Positions 8,406-17,169 of a DNA stretch of 64,000 nucleotides are shown piece by piece; the stretch's first letter is position 1; the number at the start of each line of letters is the position of its first letter. The position numbers were made by a program, and so were the translations under genes. Source of the stretch: Rhizobium leguminosarum (GTDB taxonomy: Bacteria; Pseudomonadota; Alphaproteobacteria; Rhizobiales; Rhizobiaceae). The stretch is from the NCBI RefSeq assembly GCF_004123835.1, contig NZ_MZMU01000026.1:1-64000 (forward strand), in the 5' to 3' direction. Under the pieces are notes generated by a model. The model had not been told where the DNA came from. It made no database searches and saw only the letters and a program-made list of their open reading frames with translations.

Positions 8406-9341
8406 CTACAGCGCCGCGAGGTAACGGGACATCGTCGAAGCCCGAAGCCGAATGTGCTCGATCGCCTGCTGCGGCGTCACGGCCAGGAAGCCGACATGGT
8501 CGCGTGGGCGCAGCTGGACGAAGGCGTCCAGATCCGAATCCACCACCGTGGCGATCTTGGGATAGCCTCCGGTCGTCTGGTGGTCGGCCAGCAGAATGGT
8601 GGGAACACCGTCTCCGGAGACCTGCACCGAGCCCCGCACGATCGCTTCCGACGGCATATCCAGCGCGACGCTTGGCGCAAGCGACGGACCTTGGAGGCGT
8701 ACTCCCATGCGGTCATAGGCGTCGCTCAGGCGGAAAGGCGACGAAAGGAAATTCGACAAGGTTTCTTTCGAGAAGAACCGATCCTGTGGACCGACCACCA
8801 CACGCAGCTCGGATCGCGGTCTTGCTATGACCGGACATATGATCGGACCATTTCGATCGTCTCGCACTTCCGGATTGGCGAGAATGACCGTCTGCCCGGC
8901 TGCAAGGCGCCCGCCGCCGAGGCCGGAGAGACTGTGCGTCGACATGCTGCCCAGCCAGGTCTTCGCCTCGATATGACCGGCGAAGGCCAGATACGTCCAG
9001 CTTCCCCAGTGTCCCGGACGGATCGCCAGCCGCTCCCCGGCCCTCAACGTGGCGACCATCCAAGCGCCGCGCTTGTCGCCGGCATGCTCTACGATGAAGC
9101 CTCCTCCGGCGACGGCGAACGTAACCTCCCCCGACACGCATTCGAGAACCAGGCCGCCCATGGAGATTTCGATTGCCGGCTGACCGGCAGGATTGCCGAG
9201 GGCGGCGTTGGCGGCTGCAAACGAGGTTCTGTCCATCGGACCGGAGGCCGGAACGCCATACCGCATCAATCCGTGACGTCCTTCGTCCTGGACCGCGACG
9301 TGCGGACCCGCGAAGTTGATTGCAAGGATTGCTTCGCTCAT
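8406..9341 (-). CDS. pxpC: 5-oxoprolinase subunit PxpC (biotin-dependent carboxyltransferase-like)
   Basis: A 311-residue protein of the KipA/allophanate hydrolase subunit 2 family, with VQDEGRHGLMRYGVPASGPMD near the N-terminus, RPGHWGSWTYLAFAGHI in the middle and SDGYDRMG-like SDAYDRMGVRLQG and ADHQTTGGYPKIATV in the C-terminal half. With PxpA and PxpB it forms the ATP-dependent enzyme that opens 5-oxoproline (pyroglutamate) to glutamate. The ATG at 9341 overlaps the pxpB stop by four bases (ATGA), so the two subunits are translationally coupled. Confidence 0.9.
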   Translation of the reverse strand: MSEAILAINFAGPHVAVQDEGRHGLMRYGVPASGPMDRTSFAAANAALGNPAGQPAIEISMGGLVLECVSGEVTFAVAGGGFIVEHAGDKRGAWMVATLRAGERLAIRPGHWGSWTYLAFAGHIEAKTWLGSMSTHSLSGLGGGRLAAGQTVILANPEVRDDRNGPIICPVIARPRSELRVVVGPQDRFFSKETLSNFLSSPFRLSDAYDRMGVRLQGPSLAPSVALDMPSEAIVRGSVQVSGDGVPTILLADHQTTGGYPKIATVVDSDLDAFVQLRPRDHVGFLAVTPQQAIEHIRLRASTMSRYLAAL

Positions 9342-10057
9342 ACGAGGCACCTCGCGTCGAATTCTGCCCGCGATATGCGGCGGAAACGGACCTCGTCGCC
9401 GACGTCGAAAAGGAACGGCCGGTCGTTGGACGTGGAGTCGAGGATTTTCGTCGGCGAGCGGCCGATGATCCACCAGCCGGTCGGCATGGCGAGCGTGCTC
9501 ACCAGGCACTGCGGACCGGCGATCAGCACGCTTCCGGCGGCGATGCCGCGAATAGGCGCCGGCTTCCTCGGCTGCTGAATGGCTTTGGGCACGCCTGCAA
9601 GGTAAGCGTATCCCGGAGCGAAGCCGTACATGAAGACGCTGTAGTCGCCGGAGAGATGGGCCGATATAACGTCTTCCGGCGATAATCCGCTTGCCTCGGC
9701 GACGGCGGCAAGGTCGGGCGCAAGATCAGGATCGTAGCAGACTTCGACTTCGCGCATCGCTCCAATCGTCTTTGGAACCTCAGCCGCCAGACGCTCGGCA
9801 ATGGCCGCCTCCGTCGTCCGGTGATCGGCCACGAGCGGATCGAAGCATACGAGAATGCTGGCATAGGCCGGAACGGCTTCGACGAATCCTTGAAAGGGTG
9901 CCGCCTTCAAGGCGGCATCCAGCTTGACGACCTGATCGTGGATCCGTTTATCGATGGTCGCGCCGAATTCGACGAGCACCGCGTGCCCACCCACCGGGCG
10001 GTAGTTCGGAACGCTGCCGGACGATGTGGACGGGTCCTGTGACAAGTCAGTCGGCAC
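9338..10057 (-). CDS. pxpB: 5-oxoprolinase subunit PxpB (KipI-like)
   Basis: A 239-residue protein of the KipI/allophanate hydrolase subunit 1 family: HAVLVEFG near the N-terminus, VPAYASILVCFDP, the conserved DYSVFMYGFAPGYAYLAG and a C-terminal AGSVLIAGPQCLVSTLAMPTGWWIIG followed by FDVGDEVRF. The start is a GTG at 10055-10057 with no strong ribosome-binding site in front; it lies inside a 14-codon ORF that itself starts on the pxpA stop codon, so translation probably reaches it by coupling. PxpB and PxpC form the kinase-like half of 5-oxoprolinase. Confidence 0.88.
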   Translation of the reverse strand: MPTDLSQDPSTSSGSVPNYRPVGGHAVLVEFGATIDKRIHDQVVKLDAALKAAPFQGFVEAVPAYASILVCFDPLVADHRTTEAAIAERLAAEVPKTIGAMREVEVCYDPDLAPDLAAVAEASGLSPEDVISAHLSGDYSVFMYGFAPGYAYLAGVPKAIQQPRKPAPIRGIAAGSVLIAGPQCLVSTLAMPTGWWIIGRSPTKILDSTSNDRPFLFDVGDEVRFRRISRAEFDARCLV

Positions 10058-10091
10058 CTTCGATCAGAATGATCAGATAGCCTTTGGCCAT
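10047..10091 (-). CDS. Possible 14-residue coupling peptide between pxpA and pxpB
   Basis: ATG at 10089-10091 shares bases with the pxpA TGA stop (the two overlap by one base) and the frame reads MAKGYLIILIEGAD to TGA at 10047-10049, just past the pxpB GTG. A ribosome ending pxpA could restart here and deliver itself to the pxpB start. The peptide is hydrophobic in the middle. It may only serve to bridge the 33-base gap; no homology can be judged at this length. Confidence 0.35.
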   Translation of the reverse strand: MAKGYLIILIEGAD

Positions 10092-10870
10092 CACTTGCTT
10101 TCCTTTGCCGGTTGGAGGAATGGACCCACCGCAATGCCTGCCTTTTGCAGTTCCCGCCGCACGTGGACGGCCATGGCCAACGCTCCCGGGCTGTCCCCAT
10201 GAACGCAGATCGAGTGCGCATTAAGAGGGATCGGACCGCCGTCGACCGTCGGCATGAGGCCGCTGGACAGATACCCGATCAATCTCGATGCCGCCTCCGC
10301 AGGGTCATGGATCATCGCTCCCGCCAAATTGCGCGGAACGAGCCGACCTGTGGAGAGGTAGCCGCGGTCGGCAAAAATCTCGCTGAAGACGGTCAGCCCG
10401 GCATCGCGGGCCGCATGCTCCAGCTCCGTCCCGGAGATCGCCAGTATGGCAAGTTCCGGCGAGACCGCTCGGGTTGCGCGGATGATGGCGTCGGCGACCG
10501 GCCGTTCGTCGGCCGCCCAATTGGCGAGTGCGCCGTGTGGTTTGAGGTAGCGGACCCGGGCGCCCGCCAGAGCCGCAGCTCCCATCAGCGCTCCTGTCTG
10601 CGTCGCGACAAGCTGCTCCACTTCCCGGATGCTCAAGGGGATCAGGCGACGTCCGAAGCCCTCGCGATCTGCAAAACCCGGATGGGCTCCGGCGATGACA
10701 CCCCGTTCGCTTGCGAGCGCAAGCGTCTCGACCATCGTCGCTGGATCTCCGGCGTGCCCGCCACATGCTATGTTCGCACTGGTGACGACGTCAAGGATCG
10801 CCTTGTCGTCGCCCATGCGCCAGGGTCCAAACGCCTCCCCCAGATCGGAATTGAGATCGATTTTCGTCAT
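10091..10870 (-). CDS. pxpA: 5-oxoprolinase subunit PxpA (LamB/YcsF family)
   Basis: A 259-residue protein with the family's signature N-terminus (IDLNSDLGEAFGPW), the metal-binding-like ANIACGGHAGDP, GAHPGFADREGFGRR, YLKPHGAL and the C-terminal SICVHGDSPGALAMA. The ATG at 10870 is used; an ATG four codons upstream is possible. PxpA is the third subunit of the ATP-dependent 5-oxoprolinase. It is first in the minus-strand operon pxpA-pxpB-pxpC; no regulator or transporter gene accompanies it here. Confidence 0.92.
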   Translation of the reverse strand: MTKIDLNSDLGEAFGPWRMGDDKAILDVVTSANIACGGHAGDPATMVETLALASERGVIAGAHPGFADREGFGRRLIPLSIREVEQLVATQTGALMGAAALAGARVRYLKPHGALANWAADERPVADAIIRATRAVSPELAILAISGTELEHAARDAGLTVFSEIFADRGYLSTGRLVPRNLAGAMIHDPAEAASRLIGYLSSGLMPTVDGGPIPLNAHSICVHGDSPGALAMAVHVRRELQKAGIAVGPFLQPAKESK

Positions 10871-11174
10871 GATTACCGTCAACCCTTCGCGCCGGTCTCG
10901 TCAGCTTCGTCGCATTCTGGAACGTCGAAGCCGAGGTGGAGCACATCTTCGCCGCGCGCGTCAAGAAAACGACGCTGCTGGCTGCATGCAACGCGCTCGT
11001 GTGGCGGTCGCGGGGCCCTCGAAATGTCCTTGCAGTTGCGTCCGATGGAAACGCGGCTAAGATCGGGGGTGAATTGGTCGACCGCCCTGTCATTGATCGA
11101 GCGCGTCCTTTTCTCTCAAGAACCGGGGGGACCTAGCCACCCGGCAGCATTGGCGTGCAGACCGGGGATGCGGA
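10871..11174. other. Intergenic region between divergent pxpA and PAS gene
   Basis: About 300 bases that should hold both promoters. No ORF with coding character, repeat or terminator was seen. A purine-rich ggggggac tract (about 11126-11133) lies some 40 bases before the PAS gene. Confidence 0.5.
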
Positions 11175-11699
11175 ATGAGTCTTGTCAACAGAGCTTTGGG
11201 AACGTCCGAATTTTCCTTTACCGAAGAGCCGGGCATTTTCACCTGGGACTTGGCGACCGACAAGGTTTATGCGGATTCGGCGTTGGCAAACCTCTTTGGG
11301 CTTGATCCGGAACAGACTCTCACCGGGCTGCCGGTGATAAAATACCTCGACCGGATTCACCCGGACGATAAGCCGTCTGTAGCCAAGGCGATTTCAGAAT
11401 CGGTGATGACCGGAAACCCGTATCGCTGCGACTATCGCGTATTTGATCGAAGCGGGCAAATCATAGCCGTGGCCGCCTTCGGCCGCTGCTTCAGGGATGA
11501 ATCCGGAACCCCGTCGCAATATGCCGGCATCGTATTCCCGACGAATGATCACGTCCAGCAAGACGAATTGTCCGCTCACTGCAGCGCGGCACTGAAAATC
11601 GCCCGGTCATCCGGCCTGCAGAGGACGGCCGATGCGCTTGAAGCGATCGTCAAGGAGCTTGCTAAGCCGATGCCTTCAGACGTCGCGCCGGTTCACTGA
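11175..11699 (+). CDS. Stand-alone PAS-domain sensor protein
   Basis: A 174-residue protein consisting of one PAS domain (PAS_3-like; about residues 15-125, with GIFTWDLATDKVYADSALANLFG at its start, IHPDDKPSV in the middle and the strand AAFGRCFRDESGTPSQYAGIV) and a C-terminal helix of about 45 residues. No kinase, cyclase or DNA-binding domain follows, so any signal would pass through protein contact. Single-domain PAS proteins of this type are common in rhizobia; ligand and partner are unknown. Confidence 0.8.
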   Translation: MSLVNRALGTSEFSFTEEPGIFTWDLATDKVYADSALANLFGLDPEQTLTGLPVIKYLDRIHPDDKPSVAKAISESVMTGNPYRCDYRVFDRSGQIIAVAAFGRCFRDESGTPSQYAGIVFPTNDHVQQDELSAHCSAALKIARSSGLQRTADALEAIVKELAKPMPSDVAPVH

Positions 11700-11770
11700 T
11701 TTCCTTCCGCGCAGCGGTGATTAAACTATCCGCGCAAAAGGGCGGCGTTCGCAATCAGGCGTCAGGTCCG

Positions 11771-12148
11771 TCACTGCCGTCTCACCTCGTGGATATGGCC
11801 GGCAAATCCCGCAAGCAGTACGCCCAGCGGAAGACGCCGAACCAGTCTGGCTGCAATGAAGGTTGCGCCGATTGCCGCGGCAAGTTTCAGCCAGGGATAG
11901 TCGCCGAGCTGGACATGGGCGCTCGCATCGACCGATGTGGCCTTGGCTTTCAGCGCCGCTTCCGCATCCTCGCGCAGCACGCCTATGCGGGCATTCAGCA
12001 GCCTGACCTCATGTTGCAGGGCGTTCAGGCTCTCGTCGGCCTTTTCACGCGCCGTCCGCTCCGCGGCATCGGCAAAAGGCGGTTCACCTTCTGCGATCAG
12101 TTCGTCGGGATCCGGCGGAAGGCCGTGGCGGTTGATGGATGATTGCAT
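11771..12148 (-). CDS. Small membrane-anchored coiled-coil protein, unknown function
   Basis: A 125-residue protein. The ATG at 12148 is preferred to the one at 12154 because gagga lies seven bases before the former and only one before the latter. Residues about 25-65 form a charged heptad-like helix (AREKADESLNALQHEVRLLNAR), and a hydrophobic segment near residues 90-115 (LKLAAAIGATFIAARLVRRLPLGVLLAG) would anchor it. The build recalls ElaB/YqjD-like stress membrane proteins, but the match is not strong enough to name a family. It lies downstream of the stress protein gene at 12215-12892 behind a terminator-like hairpin. Confidence 0.65.
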   Translation of the reverse strand: MQSSINRHGLPPDPDELIAEGEPPFADAAERTAREKADESLNALQHEVRLLNARIGVLREDAEAALKAKATSVDASAHVQLGDYPWLKLAAAIGATFIAARLVRRLPLGVLLAGFAGHIHEVRRQ

Positions 12149-12172
12149 CGGCATGTCCTCGAATAGCTGAGC

Positions 12173-12210
12173 GAGAGAAAATGAGGCCCGGCATTGCCGT
12201 CGGGCCTCAT
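12173..12210 (-). terminator. Rho-independent terminator of the stress protein gene
   Basis: Perfect 9-bp stem (atgaggccc 12181-12189 / gggcctcat 12202-12210) with a 12-base loop; read on the minus strand it is followed by TTTTCTC. It starts five bases after the stop codon of the 12215-12892 gene. Confidence 0.75.
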
Positions 12211-12214
12211 GATA

Positions 12215-12892
12215 TCAATGGTCGCGTCGAAAACCCTGGCTCTGGTGAGATCCACCTTGCGATTGGGTTTGGGACTGGCCTTGGGATTGGTGAGTGGTTT
12301 CGTCCGATGACGGGGTGCCAGGGTCGGGCAAGGTATAAGCACGCACCTTGGCGCTTCCATGCGCGGTGTCCCGCATTGCCACCGGGCGCGCATCGTCGAA
12401 TGCACTCTCGGACACAGCGAGATCTTCCGACGATTTGCCGCCAGAGGGTTGGCCGGCAAACCCGGTATTGGATGCGCCTTGTTGCCTGTCTTCCAACGAC
12501 CAGAGATCCGCCCGCTCATCCATGTCGATGCTGCCCTCATCGTCCAGAATATCGTGGACGGTCTCGTAGAGCGCGTCGTCGATATCATTGACCTGAACGA
12601 GGAAGCCGCCTCGCCGCAACCCTTCTGCATAGACCGCACGATCCTCGTCGGGGAAGAAGAAGTCTGCCAGCGCGTCGAAGAAGCCGCTGCGGTCTTCGCT
12701 CATTGCGCCGGTATTTTTTGCGCCCGCCTCATATCCTGGCATCAGCCTTATTCTCGCAACCGGCACGCCTGCGTCCTCAAGACGGGAGACGGCGGATTCG
12801 GCGTCCGATCGGTTGTCAAAAAATGCGGCAAGGCTGCTGCCGCCTGTCGGGCCTGAAAAGGTCGGGTTGGTATCGTTGTAAATGCTGCCCAT
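12215..12892 (-). CDS. General stress-type protein with Gln/Ser-rich tail
   Basis: A 225-residue protein starting at the ATG at 12890-12892 behind gaggag. Residues about 20-75 resemble the small domain of Bacillus stress protein 17M/YflT (AAFFDNRSDAESAVSRLEDAGVPVARIRL), a fold that pairs strands and helices for dimer contacts; an acidic region follows (FFFPDEDRAVYAEGLRRGG). The last 35 residues are almost only Gln, Ser, Gly and His in a repeated SQGQSQ pattern and look disordered. A GGAAC-N18-TT element 75 bases upstream suggests control by the general stress sigma factor. Confidence 0.75.
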   Translation of the reverse strand: MGSIYNDTNPTFSGPTGGSSLAAFFDNRSDAESAVSRLEDAGVPVARIRLMPGYEAGAKNTGAMSEDRSGFFDALADFFFPDEDRAVYAEGLRRGGFLVQVNDIDDALYETVHDILDDEGSIDMDERADLWSLEDRQQGASNTGFAGQPSGGKSSEDLAVSESAFDDARPVAMRDTAHGSAKVRAYTLPDPGTPSSDETTHQSQGQSQTQSQGGSHQSQGFRRDH

Positions 12893-12966
12893 GGGACTCT
12901 CCTCTCGATGTGCAGATCCAGCCGCCAGTGCGAAGTTTGGCCGGCGTCTGGTTTCCTGACTTGAAG

Positions 12967-12991
12967 AACCGTCGGCTGAGTTGAATGTTCC
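12967..12991 (-). promoter_or_regulatory. EcfG/RpoE2-type promoter (GGAAC-N18-TT)
   Basis: On the minus strand GGAAC (12987-12991) is followed after 18 bases by TT (12967-12968), within GGTTC. This matches the published S. meliloti RpoE2 pattern. It lies about 75 bases before the start of the 12215-12892 stress-type gene. Confidence 0.6.
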
Positions 12992-13150
12992 AGGGGAATG
13001 GCGATGCTCCACTGCATCGCCTGCTGTTTCATTGCCGCCTGCCATTTCGGCGCGCAGACTCGCAAATTACGCCGCTTGCGAAATCTCTCAGCGGTTGACG
13101 TCAAACCTTCGAGACGCTAGCACGGCTTTGACGCATTGGGGATAATTCAT

Positions 13151-13777
13151 ATGGACATGTTTACGGCAGCCGGTATGACGGCTTTGCTGCAGGTCATTGC
13201 TATCGACCTCGTTCTCGCCGGCGACAACGCCGTGGTTATCGGTCTTGCTGCTGCCGGCCTTGAGGCGACGCAGCGCCGCAAGGCGATCATCGTCGGCATT
13301 GTGGCCGCGACCGTTCTGCGTATTCTCTTTGCCAGCGTCGCAGTCTATCTGCTGGCGATCGTCGGCCTGCTGCTGGCCGGCGGCCTGCTGCTGCTCTGGG
13401 TCTGCTGGAAGATGTGGCGCGAGCTTCGCGCCGGCCATGGCGAGAATCACGGAGTGGTGGGTGCCGAAGGCGCGCCGAAAAAGACCTTCTTCCAGGCGGC
13501 GACCCAGATCGTCATCGCTGACGTCTCGATGTCCCTCGACAACGTGCTGGCCGTTGCCGGTGCTGCGCGCGAACATCCGAGCGTGCTGGTCATCGGTCTT
13601 GCCCTGTCGATCGCGCTGATGGGTATTGCCGCAAACTTTATCGCCCGGTTGCTCACCAACCATCGCTGGATCGCCTATGTCGGCCTGCTGATCATCCTCT
13701 ATGTCTCGCTCGACATGATCCACCGCGGCGGCGTCGAACTGTGGCCGTACGTGCAAGCGAGCGGGTTAAAGCTTTAG
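13151..13777 (+). CDS. TerC family integral membrane protein
   Basis: A 208-residue protein with six to seven hydrophobic helices and the two inverted-repeat signatures of the TerC/YjbE group, each with an acidic residue inside the membrane (DLVLAGDNAVVIGLAA near residue 18 and DVSMSLDNVLAVAGAA near residue 122). The family is linked to tellurite resistance and, for several members, to manganese export. The ATG at 13151 follows ggggat; a TTG five codons earlier keeps the frame but lacks a site. No manganese riboswitch was recognised upstream. It overlaps the convergent MBL gene by four bases. Confidence 0.88.
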   Translation: MDMFTAAGMTALLQVIAIDLVLAGDNAVVIGLAAAGLEATQRRKAIIVGIVAATVLRILFASVAVYLLAIVGLLLAGGLLLLWVCWKMWRELRAGHGENHGVVGAEGAPKKTFFQAATQIVIADVSMSLDNVLAVAGAAREHPSVLVIGLALSIALMGIAANFIARLLTNHRWIAYVGLLIILYVSLDMIHRGGVELWPYVQASGLKL

Positions 13778-14592
13778 AGCTTGACCTCGGTCTCGAAGCT
13801 CATCTGGTCATACGCCGGCACCACATGGTCCGGCGTCTCAGCCATCACCACGTCGTAGTCGAGCGGGGTGTGCATATGGGTGAGGATCGCCCGTTTGGGC
13901 TTCAACCGGCCGATCCAGTCGAGCGACTGTTCCAGCGACAGATGGCTCGGATGGTAGGTATATTGCAGCGCGTCGATGATCAGCATGTCGAGGTTCTGAA
14001 GCTTCTCGACGGTCTGCGGTGGGAAATCGCTGATATCGCTGCAATAAGCCACATCGCCGATGCGGAAGCCGAGCGAGTGGATATCCCCATGCTGCTGGAT
14101 GTGCGGATGGAAGGCGATCGTCCCGCCTGGACCATGAATTTCGACGGGCGTGTCGAGGTTTTCGATGACAACAGGCAGCACGATCGGCGGGTAATTGCTG
14201 CCCGGCGGTGTTTCCAGGCAATAGCCGAAGGCTTCCCGCAGCCTGTCCATGGTAAATTGGTCGGCAAAGATCGGCACCCGGCGGCGCGTATTGTGAAAAT
14301 AGCCGCGCAGATCGTCGATACCATGAATATGATCCGCATGCGGATGGCTGTAGAGCACGGCATCGACATGGTCGGCCCCTGCCCTGATCATCTGCTCGCG
14401 AAAATCCGGCCCGGTGTCGATGACGACGGTGGTGACACCGCCATGGGGTGCGAATTGCTGCACCATGAAGGCAGCACGCGTGCGCCGGTTCTTCGGATTG
14501 TCGGGATTGCAGGCGCCCCAGTCGCCGGTGATGCGGGGCACGCCCGGTGACGACGAACAGCCGAGAATGGTGAAACGCCGCCGGTAGAGCAC
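13774..14592 (-). CDS. MBL-fold metallo-hydrolase (PhnP/beta-lactamase-like)
   Basis: A 272-residue protein with the metallo-beta-lactamase signature SHPHADHIHGIDD around residue 85 (His-x-His-x-Asp-His for two metals), IDTGPDFREQM before it, SDISDFP and a late LTHMHTPLDYD. This type is close to PhnP phosphodiesterase and tRNase Z-like enzymes. The GTG start at 14590-14592 comes four bases after the tatD stop, matching the same spacing and start-codon choice between metG and tatD, so metG-tatD-MBL form one tightly packed operon. Confidence 0.88.
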   Translation of the reverse strand: MLYRRRFTILGCSSSPGVPRITGDWGACNPDNPKNRRTRAAFMVQQFAPHGGVTTVVIDTGPDFREQMIRAGADHVDAVLYSHPHADHIHGIDDLRGYFHNTRRRVPIFADQFTMDRLREAFGYCLETPPGSNYPPIVLPVVIENLDTPVEIHGPGGTIAFHPHIQQHGDIHSLGFRIGDVAYCSDISDFPPQTVEKLQNLDMLIIDALQYTYHPSHLSLEQSLDWIGRLKPKRAILTHMHTPLDYDVVMAETPDHVVPAYDQMSFETEVKL

Positions 14593-14596
14593 GCCG

Positions 14597-15379
14597 CTAG
14601 ATCCTCGGCATCTTCGAGAACAGGCGGAAAGCGTTCTCCGTCGTGATCCGCGCGACCTCTTCGGTGGAAAGGCCGATCGTATCGGCGAGCACCTCGGCCG
14701 TGTTGACGACATAGGACGGCTCGTTGCGCTTGCCGCGCCAGCGCTTCGGCGCCAGATAGGGCGCGTCCGTTTCCACAAGCAGCCGCTCGTGCGGGATCGT
14801 CCTGGCGATCTCGCGCAGCTCTTCCGACTTCGGGAAGGTCAGGATGCCCGAGAAGGAGATATAGCCGCCGAGCGCGACGCCGGTCTTGGCAAGTTCCGGG
14901 CCTGCGGAGAAGCAGTGGAGAATGAAGGGGAAGGCCCCCTTCCCGCTTTCCTCGGTCAGGATGTCTGCCATGTCCTCGTCGGCGCTGCGGCTGTGGATGA
15001 CGAGCGGCAGCCGGGTCTCGCGCGCCGCCGCGATGTGCCGGCGAAAGCCGGTCTGTTGATCCTCAGGTTTCTGTGTGTCGTAGAAATAGTCGAGACCGGC
15101 CTCGCCGATCGCCACCACCTTCTCATGGGCATTGGCGAGACGCACCAGTTCATCCGTCTCAATATCCAGCTCTTCGTCGGCATTGTTCGGATGCGTGCCG
15201 ACCGAGCAGAACACCGAAGGATATTTCTCAGTGATGGCAAGCAGCGTCTCGAGCTTGCGTACCCGCGTCGAGATCGTCACCATCTGCGCGACGCCAGCCT
15301 GATGCGCGCGCGCAACGATCTCGTCCCGCTCCGCCTCGAAATCGGCGAAATCAAGATGGCAATGCGTGTCGATCAGCAC
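14597..15379 (-). CDS. tatD: TatD-family metal-dependent DNase
   Basis: A 260-residue TIM-barrel hydrolase: IDTHCHLDF at the N-terminus (metal His pair), GEAGLDYFYD around residue 95, IHSRSADED, HCFSAGPE and ETDAPYLAPKRWRGKRNEP near the C-terminus supply the remaining metal ligands. TatD proteins are exonucleases linked to DNA repair or turnover. The GTG start at 15377-15379 lies four bases after the metG stop. The metG-tatD-MBL order is common in alphaproteobacteria. Confidence 0.92.
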   Translation of the reverse strand: MLIDTHCHLDFADFEAERDEIVARAHQAGVAQMVTISTRVRKLETLLAITEKYPSVFCSVGTHPNNADEELDIETDELVRLANAHEKVVAIGEAGLDYFYDTQKPEDQQTGFRRHIAAARETRLPLVIHSRSADEDMADILTEESGKGAFPFILHCFSAGPELAKTGVALGGYISFSGILTFPKSEELREIARTIPHERLLVETDAPYLAPKRWRGKRNEPSYVVNTAEVLADTIGLSTEEVARITTENAFRLFSKMPRI

Positions 15380-15383
15380 GGCC

Positions 15384-16934
15384 TCAAGCCTCCGGAGCCA
15401 CGTAGCGCGGGAAGACCGGCGTCGGCGCTTCGAGTACCGTTCCGGCAATGAGACGGCCGGCTTGCCCAAGAGCGGCGAAGTCGCGCTTGTCGTCGGGTGC
15501 GGCGACCAGATCGAGCAGCTTGGCCGATGATTCCGGCATGAAGGGCTGCAGCAGGATGGCGATCTGGCGCACGACTTCGGCGGTCACATAAAGCACCGTG
15601 CCCATACGCTCCGGATCGGTCTTCTTCAGCGCCCACGGCGCCTGGCCGGCGAAATAACGGTCGGTCTCGGAGACGACCGAAATGATCGAGGCGAGCGCCC
15701 GATGGATCTGCTGCTTGCCCATATCCTCGCGGGTCGAGGCATGCAGCGCGTCGACCTCAGCCAGCATGGCCTTGTCCTCGTCGCTGAGCGCTCCACATTC
15801 CGGGATCTTGCCGTCGCAATTCTTGACGATCATCGACAGCGAGCGGCTGGCGAGATTGCCGATGCCGTTTGCGAGGTCGGAATTGATGCGGATGCCGATC
15901 GCCTCTTCGCTGTAGCTGCCGTCCTGGCCGAAGGAGACTTCGCGCAGGAAGAAGTAGCGCACCTGGTCGAGGCCGAAATGGTTCACCAGATTGACCGGAT
16001 CGACGACGTTGCCGAGCGACTTCGACATCTTCTCGCCCTTGTTGAGCAGGAAGCCGTGGGCAAAAACCCGCTTCGGCAGCGGCAGCTTCGCCGACATCAG
16101 GAAGGCCGGCCAGTAGACGGCGTGGAAGCGGATGATGTCCTTGCCGATGATGTGAACATCGGCCGGCCAGTATTTTGCCCGCGGGCCGTTCCTGTCCTCG
16201 ATATAGCCGGTCGCCGTGATGTAGTTGGTCAGCGCGTCGACCCAGACATACATCACGTGGGCGGGATCGTCCGGCACCTTGATGCCCCAGTCGAAGGTCG
16301 TGCGCGAGACCGAGAGGTCCTTGAGGCCCGACTTGACGAAGGAGATCACTTCGTTGCGGCGCTCGGCCGGGCCGATGAAATCAGGGTTTTCCTCGTAATG
16401 GACAAGCAGCTTCTCCTGATATTCGGAGAGCTTGAAGAAATAGCTTGCCTCTTCCACCCACTCCACAGGCGTGCCCTGCGGCCCGTAGCGCACGCCGTCG
16501 GCGCGCAGCTCCGTCTCGTTTTCCTGGTAATAGGCCTCGTCGCGCACCGAATACCAGCCGGCATAGCTGTCCTTGTAGATGTCGCCATTGTCGGCCATCA
16601 GCTTCCAGATGTTGCGCGACGTCTCGTGATGACGCTCCTGCGTGGTGCGGATGAAATCATCGTTCGAGGCGTTGAGCAGCGTCGCCATCGCCTGGAATTC
16701 GCCGGAGTTGCGGTCGGCGAGCGCCTGCGCGGTGATGCCCTCGGCGCGCGCCGTCTGCTGCATCTTCTGGCCGTGTTCGTCGGTGCCCGTCAGGAAGAAC
16801 ACATCCTTGCCGTCGAGGCGCTGGTAGCGCGCCATAGCATCCGTCGCGATCAGCTCATAGGCATGGCCGATATGCGGCTTACCGTTAGGGTAGGAAATCG
16901 CGGTGGTGATGTAGAAGGGTGTCTTGTCTGTCAT
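15384..16934 (-). CDS. metG: Methionyl-tRNA synthetase
   Basis: A 516-residue class I aminoacyl-tRNA synthetase that charges tRNA-Met. The HIGH motif appears as PHIGHAYE near residue 20 and KMSKS as EKMSKSLGN near residue 300; TGTDEHGQK and the Trp-rich YVWVDALTNYI are also present. It ends without the C-terminal tRNA-binding (EMAP-like) domain, as is usual for alphaproteobacterial MetG of about 515 residues. The ATG at 16934 is chosen over an upstream TTG. First gene of the metG-tatD-MBL operon. Confidence 0.96.
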   Translation of the reverse strand: MTDKTPFYITTAISYPNGKPHIGHAYELIATDAMARYQRLDGKDVFFLTGTDEHGQKMQQTARAEGITAQALADRNSGEFQAMATLLNASNDDFIRTTQERHHETSRNIWKLMADNGDIYKDSYAGWYSVRDEAYYQENETELRADGVRYGPQGTPVEWVEEASYFFKLSEYQEKLLVHYEENPDFIGPAERRNEVISFVKSGLKDLSVSRTTFDWGIKVPDDPAHVMYVWVDALTNYITATGYIEDRNGPRAKYWPADVHIIGKDIIRFHAVYWPAFLMSAKLPLPKRVFAHGFLLNKGEKMSKSLGNVVDPVNLVNHFGLDQVRYFFLREVSFGQDGSYSEEAIGIRINSDLANGIGNLASRSLSMIVKNCDGKIPECGALSDEDKAMLAEVDALHASTREDMGKQQIHRALASIISVVSETDRYFAGQAPWALKKTDPERMGTVLYVTAEVVRQIAILLQPFMPESSAKLLDLVAAPDDKRDFAALGQAGRLIAGTVLEAPTPVFPRYVAPEA

Positions 16935-17169
16935 GGCGGCCAATGTCCGGCTAACTCTATAAAAATGGTCAGCCGCTCTTAGCGCATGTCACCGTCAAGC
17001 GAAACCTCAAGTTTCGCCGCCGCCGATGATTTCCGGGACGATGGGGGCGTGAACTTGACTCAGCTTCTCACCCAATCTACCCGTCATGAGACAGAGGGCG
17101 GGACATGAACGAAGTGCCAGTTTTCATCCACCGGAATGGTCGTGGCCGCGCGCCGTCAGGGGCGCTTGT

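Noticed and set aside
13088..13756. 222-codon minus-strand frame opposite TerC
   Set aside because: Product is His/Asp/Gln-rich noise of antisense type; TerC motifs are on the plus strand.
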